NCBI GenBank assembly: GCA_963810615.1
Contig: CAWEOA010000002.1
Span: 434,001 to 498,000, forward strand
Reading direction: 5' to 3'
DNA length: 64,000 nucleotides
DNA from: JARRQJ01 sp963810615
GTDB taxonomy: Bacteria; Pseudomonadota; Gammaproteobacteria; DRLM01
A program made the position numbers and the translations under genes. Shown piece by piece: positions 59,602 through 64,000 of this stretch. Below the pieces are notes generated by a model. The model saw only the letters and a program-made list of their open reading frames with translations. It was not told where the DNA came from and made no database searches. Numbering within the stretch: the stretch's first letter is position 1; every line of letters starts with the position of its first letter.

Positions 59602-61376
59602 CAGTCCCTATCCATCTTGCTGTCTAAATCGAAGCGGATATTAAAACACGCGCCGCCCCACCGGCTCTCCGTCACCCAAATTTCTCCATGATGCACCTGC
59701 ACTATCTGCTGCACAATCGTCAGGCCGAGCCCTATCCCGCCTTCGCGGCGAGTGAAGAACGGGTCGAACACCCGCGGACGCAGATCGGCCGGTATACCGG
59801 GACCGTCGTCTGCCACGCTCATGATGAGCGAGCCGGTTTCATTGTGGGTGGCAACGACAATACGACCGTCATCCGGAACAAAGTGTAGCGCGTTAAGCAC
59901 CAGATTGAGCACTATCTGAATCAGCTGTTCCCGGTCGCATACCAAAATGGAATTTGCCGCCGTCAGCTGTCGCTCCAGTTGCACCTGCTTGTGTTCCGCC
60001 TTGGCAGCAAGCAGATCCAGCACGTGATCGATGATGTCGTGAAGGTCATGCGGTTTGAAATCCGGCGCCCGCGGACTCGCGCATTCCAGCAGCATAGTCA
60101 CCAAGCGGTTCAAGCGATCGGTTTCACTGATGATGAACCCGGTCAATTCCCGCTCTCTTTCGCCTAAATTGGGTTGGCGCTCCAGAAGCTGCGCCGATGA
60201 GCGCAATATACCCAGCGGCGTCCTGACCTCATGGGCCATCACCGCCGACATTTCACCGACCACGGCAAGCTTGCCCGCGCGCACGATCTGTTCCCGCGAA
60301 CGCACCAGCGCATCTATCATCTCTGCATAGGCCTGATTGAGCTCACCGACTTCGGACAATGTTGCGGCGGAGCGCAGCGGCTCGGCCTGTTCGCCCTTTC
60401 GAAAGCGGCGGGTAAATTCCGTCAGGCTCACGATGGGTTGGGCGATTCTCGCCGCCAGGCGCGATGAAATCCAACCCGCCACCACCAATGTCAAAATCAA
60501 CAAGGCCATCATGGCCGATAACAGCTGCCATATAGGCGCAAAGGCCACGTCGGTGGGCTCCAGCATCAGTAAATGCCAGCCGAAGCCGGGGAAATGTTGA
60601 TAACCACTGGAGGCGGCGCTACCCACCAGCAGGCTGGCGTACCCCAAGGATGAACCATCCTTGATATGCGCCTCGGCCAGCGTACTGTCGCCAAGCCACT
60701 CGGCCAAGCGCAATGAATAGATATTTCTGCGTTGGCGCAGCGCTGCGGATGCGGCAATTACCCGCCCGTCGGCATCGAGCAATACTGCACCTCGTTTATT
60801 GTCCGTTACCGCGTCATCCAACAAGTCCGACACCTCGTTCCAATTCAACAGGGCATAGAGATAACCGAGATCACCCTTGCCGAACGCATCGGGGATAGTG
60901 GTACGCAAGGCGACTATGATGGATTTATCGGTCTGGAGTGATTCCAGCACCACCGAAGCCGCATCATTGCCCGGCACCCTGATCCAGACATTCCCAACCG
61001 GCTTGAGCTTTCCGATCCATTCGGAATCGCTGGCGGCGACGACACGGCCGTTCTTATCTGTGCATAACAGCGCCTGATATACCGCCCCATGACCCACGCG
61101 CAAATCGGAGAGAAAACGCGACAAGCGCTTATCGACATCCTCCACCCGAATATCCTGCATGATTTCCAAATGGCGCCAGACGCGAATATTTTCCAAGCGT
61201 TCGAAAAAGAAGGCATCGATGCGCTGCAGGACCGCACTCGCGCCGAATTGCAGATTATGGGCAATTTCCGACTGCAGGGCCTGACGAAATTGAAAAAAGG
61301 AAAGCGCCCCCACCAAGGTGATCGACCCCAAAACCAGCGCAAAGAAAGAGAGTAAGACAGCCTTTCTGATGGTCAC
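59601..61376 (-). CDS. membrane sensor histidine kinase with periplasmic cache-like domain
   Basis: A 591-residue kinase. N-terminal helix (about 8-28), a periplasmic sensing region of about 255 residues with cache-like pattern (KNGRVVAASDSEW), a second helix (MMALLILTLVVAGWISSRL), a HAMP, the H-box MAHEVRTPLG and the ATP-binding N, G1 (DDGPGIP) and G2 (GGIGLGLTI) boxes. GTG 61376 has GAGGGA nine bases upstream. Its signal is unknown; the PstS-like protein encoded opposite could present it. Confidence 0.93.
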   Translation of the reverse strand: MTIRKAVLLSFFALVLGSITLVGALSFFQFRQALQSEIAHNLQFGASAVLQRIDAFFFERLENIRVWRHLEIMQDIRVEDVDKRLSRFLSDLRVGHGAVYQALLCTDKNGRVVAASDSEWIGKLKPVGNVWIRVPGNDAASVVLESLQTDKSIIVALRTTIPDAFGKGDLGYLYALLNWNEVSDLLDDAVTDNKRGAVLLDADGRVIAASAALRQRRNIYSLRLAEWLGDSTLAEAHIKDGSSLGYASLLVGSAASSGYQHFPGFGWHLLMLEPTDVAFAPIWQLLSAMMALLILTLVVAGWISSRLAARIAQPIVSLTEFTRRFRKGEQAEPLRSAATLSEVGELNQAYAEMIDALVRSREQIVRAGKLAVVGEMSAVMAHEVRTPLGILRSSAQLLERQPNLGERERELTGFIISETDRLNRLVTMLLECASPRAPDFKPHDLHDIIDHVLDLLAAKAEHKQVQLERQLTAANSILVCDREQLIQIVLNLVLNALHFVPDDGRIVVATHNETGSLIMSVADDGPGIPADLRPRVFDPFFTRREGGIGLGLTIVQQIVQVHHGEIWVTESRWGGACFNIRFDLDSKMDRD

Positions 61377-61749
61377 AGATCGTATTCCCTCTTCCGCCGC
61401 CTGCCCGTGTGCGGTTTGCTGCCGAATATTCTTGTCACTATTCTACGCCTTCCAAATCCTCATGCTGAAGGACTTCCCTAATTACCGCAAGCCTGGTATT
61501 TTTCCAGCGCATTGCCAACCTATTTGAGTCGTACGTATGTGTGCCGCTCAAGATTCCGAGGCTGACAACCTTATCAATGGTGGCGTATACACTAGCCCGG
61601 CTGCCGGTGCGGCTCAGCCACCGACCAATCGGACAATTGCGAATCCGGAAAGCGCCAACTGGAATTTCCTATCTATTTATCAAGAGCGGCTTGAATAACA
61701 TGGCATCATACAGCACCCATAATGAAAGAAATTGGAAGCGGAAAACCCT
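61377..61749. other. divergent intergenic region, weak sigma-54 candidate at 61495-61508
   Basis: A 373-base gap between the kinase (minus) and the porin (plus). It holds one plus-strand site with GG and GC 10 bases apart (GG at 61495-61496, GC at 61507-61508), but the rest of the -24/-12 consensus is poor. No other clear promoter was found. Confidence 0.3.
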
Positions 61750-62838
61750 ATGACGAGGAAGGTACGGCACATCATTTGGGGAACGATTTTTCTTGCTTAC
61801 GGTCATGCCGCCCTGGCCGACCCCACCACCGAAAACCGTTGGACCCATGCGCCCTATCGTCTCGGGCAGGGCATCACCTATCCCTATCTCGGACTCAACA
61901 TCGGCGGATACATCAGCGTCCGCTTCGAGGATATCAAAGAGCGCGATTGGAGCATCGGCGCCCGGGACCTGAGTCTGTTCTTCAGCGAGAATCTATCGAA
62001 CCGCTGGCAGCTCTTCTCGGAAGTGGAGATCGGTCAAGCCCTGGATATATCCTCCAGCAGCATTTCGGAGCGTGACTCTGAAATCGACCTGGAGCGGCTC
62101 TATGCGGACTACCGTGCGACCAAAGAAATCACCGTCCGCTTCGGCAAGTTTCTCACCCCGGTGGGACATTGGAACCAGATCCACGCCGACCCCCTGGTAT
62201 GGACGGTGGACCGACCGCTGACCACTGCAGCGCCCTTTGCGCGTCACGCCACCGGCGTCATGCTCTACGGCTCGTTCTCCGCCCTGCAGAACGACTGGGA
62301 TTACAATTTGTTTCTCGATGACAGTGATCTGTTGGACCCCGCGCAGCAGAAAGAACTGGCCTTCGAAGACGGCGGCGCGGGAATCTCTCCGCATAATGCC
62401 TTCCAAAGGGCCGCTGGCGCCCGTATTTCCTATCATTTCCTCAATGACAGCGCCAACATCGGCGCTTCATACCTACATTACTCCATGTATGACCTGAGCG
62501 AGCGCAAGGACCTGTACGGCCTGGATGCCCTATGGACTGTTGGCCGCATGGAATTCAGCGGCGAATGGATCTACCGTACCAGCATCGGCAATTCGGAATC
62601 GAATGAGCACGGCGGTTTTGTGCAGGCAGTGCTGCCGCTGAGCGATCATCTTTATTTCATCGGCCGCCAGGAACGTTACAAAGCCGCAGTCCTCGTAACA
62701 ACCGCCACCATCAATAGCGCCGGACTCACCTTCCGTCCTCACCCGGCGATCGCCGTCAAACTCGAGTATCGCGACGGCAGCAATAATGAACTGCTGGCGC
62801 CCAGCGGATGGCTCGCCTCGCTGGCGGTGCTCTTTTAG
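61750..62838 (+). CDS. outer membrane porin-like protein
   Basis: A 362-residue protein with signal peptide (cleaved near AALADP) and alternating beta-strand sequence throughout, ending in an aromatic/aliphatic strand LASLAVLF, the usual C-terminal signal of barrel proteins. GYISVRFEDIKERDW and VRFGKFLTPVGHWNQ are typical of OprP/OprO-like (phosphate-selective) porins. ATG 61750 was chosen; a TTG at 61732 would add six residues. The following PstS-like gene fits uptake of an anion. Confidence 0.78.
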   Translation: MTRKVRHIIWGTIFLAYGHAALADPTTENRWTHAPYRLGQGITYPYLGLNIGGYISVRFEDIKERDWSIGARDLSLFFSENLSNRWQLFSEVEIGQALDISSSSISERDSEIDLERLYADYRATKEITVRFGKFLTPVGHWNQIHADPLVWTVDRPLTTAAPFARHATGVMLYGSFSALQNDWDYNLFLDDSDLLDPAQQKELAFEDGGAGISPHNAFQRAAGARISYHFLNDSANIGASYLHYSMYDLSERKDLYGLDALWTVGRMEFSGEWIYRTSIGNSESNEHGGFVQAVLPLSDHLYFIGRQERYKAAVLVTTATINSAGLTFRPHPAIAVKLEYRDGSNNELLAPSGWLASLAVLF

Positions 62839-62842
62839 CGCC

Positions 62843-63361
62843 ATGCGCCGCCATCAGTCACCTATAGCACAGCTGGCCGCAACCCTCCTGGGGATCTTCA
62901 TGCTGTGTGGCACCGCCTATGCCGATAACGAGATCGCGGTGATCATTGCCCGGGATGCACCGGATTTCAAGTTCAACGCCGCCATACTGCGCGATATCTA
63001 TTTGAAAAAGATCTTTCTCGACGACCGTGACCAGGAATTCATCCCCCTCAATCTGCCCCCGGATCATGCCCTGCGCCAAGCCTTTTCCCTGACCCTGTTT
63101 AACAAAGGCGCTCAAGAACTGCAGAACTACTGGAATCAGCGCTATTTCCACGGCGTCATCCCCCCTTACGTACTGGCTTCCCCGCAGGCCGTAGTGCAGT
63201 TCGTGGCCAAAACCCCGGGGGCCATCGGTTACGTCACGCCTTGTGACCTCGATCCCCGCGTTAAGGAAGTGCTTGCTCTCCCCGTACCCCCGTCCGAGCA
63301 TGAGGCGGTCGAAAAGCTCTGCCCATCGTCCTCCGCCGCCAATCCCGGCGCCACTGAATAA
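62843..63361 (+). CDS. PstS-like periplasmic binding protein
   Basis: A 172-residue protein with signal peptide (cleaved near YADN). The mature part, IAVIIARDAPDFKFNAAILRD and GAIGYVTPCDLD with LNLPPDHALRQAF between, resembles the single-lobe, short PstS-like family that often lies beside sensor kinases. It is 5 bases after the porin stop. It could bind phosphate or a related anion and feed the divergent kinase. No ABC permease is next to it, which favours a sensing role. Confidence 0.75.
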   Translation: MRRHQSPIAQLAATLLGIFMLCGTAYADNEIAVIIARDAPDFKFNAAILRDIYLKKIFLDDRDQEFIPLNLPPDHALRQAFSLTLFNKGAQELQNYWNQRYFHGVIPPYVLASPQAVVQFVAKTPGAIGYVTPCDLDPRVKEVLALPVPPSEHEAVEKLCPSSSAANPGATE

Positions 63362-63551
63362 TCGACCCCATCGCTACACAATGCCGCAAAATGCTGCATA
63401 CATTTTTTGCGCACTGCAACATCTTGCGCCACCCCGCCAACACCAAACAACAATAAAATTTCAGACAAATTAATAATATACGCCATTGGCACGAAGCTGG
63501 CATTAGTAACTGACAAAGTTATGCCGTACAGCCGTTCCCAAGAGGCACAAG

Positions 63552-64000
63552 ATGAGTCAACCCAACGAATTTCCCATTATCAGCTCCTGCATCGTACCGG
63601 GCGTTCAGCCCATTCTCACCGAACTGCAGGAAACCGTCGCCACCCATTTCTGCTGTGAGTCCGACACCCAGCGCGCAAGCCTGGAGCAATTCATTCACGA
63701 CGTATTCAAACAGGCCTTCGACGCGGAACTGCACAGCTTTTATCCCAATCTCCTGGCATTCACCACGGACAACCAGACCCGCGGCGTGGTCGGCTATCGC
63801 GACGGCATGGTAAAACCGCTATTTTCCGAACAGTACCTGGACTCACCCGCGGAAAGCGTCATTGGCGTTCATCTTGGCCACGACATCGAACGTCACCAAT
63901 TGGTGGAAGTGGGCAATCTCGCCCTCGCCGGCCGCGGCGAAGTGCGCTGGGTCATCGCCGCAATGACCGTCTTCCTCTATGCGGCGGGGTATCGTTGGGT
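63552..64000 (+). CDS. thermostable hemolysin family protein, N-terminal part (cut by window end)
   Basis: ATG 63552 with AGAGG seven bases upstream opens a frame that runs to the window edge (149 codons seen). The pattern FYPNLLAF, GVVGYRDGMVKPLF, EQYLDSP, LVEVGNLA and the GYRWV end of the visible part match the thermostable hemolysin family (Vibrio delta-TH-like). Despite the name, many members are GNAT-like acyltransferases encoded with AMP-ligases. Only about the first two thirds of the protein can be seen. Confidence 0.82.
   Translation, partial: MSQPNEFPIISSCIVPGVQPILTELQETVATHFCCESDTQRASLEQFIHDVFKQAFDAELHSFYPNLLAFTTDNQTRGVVGYRDGMVKPLFSEQYLDSPAESVIGVHLGHDIERHQLVEVGNLALAGRGEVRWVIAAMTVFLYAAGYRW

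Noticed and set aside
61701..61720. A sigma-54 promoter near TGGCATCATACAGC
   Set aside because: The distance between GG and GC is 9, not 10, so the spacing does not fit sigma-54.
1..64000. tRNA, rRNA, CRISPR array, insertion sequence or prophage
   Set aside because: None recognised on reading. No cloverleaf, repeat-spacer array or transposase-like protein was seen.

Overview
The window looks like chromosome of a chemolithotrophic or facultatively respiring gammaproteobacterium. This rests on gene order: the kdsD-kdsC-lptC-lptA-lptB-rpoN-hpf-ptsN-hprK-rapZ-EIIA-HPr run, the gmk-rpoZ-spoT-ridA-recG run and the rph-rdgB-hemW run are arranged as in Chromatiales-like and sulfur-oxidiser-like gammaproteobacteria. 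There is also a heavy investment in c-type cytochromes. Genus cannot be fixed from the sequence. No rRNA, tRNA, CRISPR array, insertion sequence or phage gene was recognised.

Region 1 (1-1820) is housekeeping: the tail of an M16 peptidase, rsmD, coaD and a YfhL-type ferredoxin. Region 2 (about 2090-20100) is the unusual part. A minus-strand cluster (15837 down to 3577) encodes an atypical C-family (cbb3-type) haem-copper oxidase. Its CcoN-like subunit keeps every expected haem and CuB histidine and the cross-link tyrosine. Its CcoO-like subunit carries an insertion of about 140 residues before the haem site. No CcoP is present. Around them lie a CcoG-like ferredoxin, a CcoS-like peptide, a FixH/YtkA-like lipoprotein, monohaem cytochromes, an FGE-fold membrane protein without the FGE cysteines, a membrane protein fused to a spermidine-synthase domain, and several unrecognised one- to four-helix membrane proteins. 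Two further loci each encode a half-size CcoN-like protein of about 172 residues with an HxH pair: one at 2092-3561 on the plus strand, and one at 16785-20081 on the minus strand with a membrane cytochrome c, a thioredoxin-fold lipoprotein and a dihaem cytochrome c. Four tiny single-helix peptides of 29-43 residues, three with strong ribosome binding sites, sit in these loci and are easily missed by gene callers.

Region 3 (20473-30757) holds a GT-C-like membrane protein, a PsiE-family protein, mutM, a Gld-type ABC exporter operon (ATPase, permease, GldG-like, DUF4340), a solitary hydantoinase-A-like protein and mgtE. Region 4 (30966-40879) is the PTS-Ntr/RapZ/RpoN block followed upstream by LPS transport (lptABC), Kdo synthesis (kdsC, kdsD), a small HMA protein, ubiA and ubiC. 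HprK is reduced to its kinase domain. Region 5 (40937-46769) is recG (apparently frameshifted), ridA, spoT, rpoZ and gmk.

Region 6 (47134-57468) carries a Met/His-rich Spy-like protein, a frameshifted class V aminotransferase, a methyltransferase, a POT peptide transporter, yicC, rph, rdgB, a small cytochrome c, hemW, a SIMPL protein and serB. Region 7 (57475-64000) has a cytochrome b561-like protein, an NtrC-type two-component system divergent from a porin plus PstS-like protein, and the start of a thermostable-hemolysin-family gene cut by the window edge.
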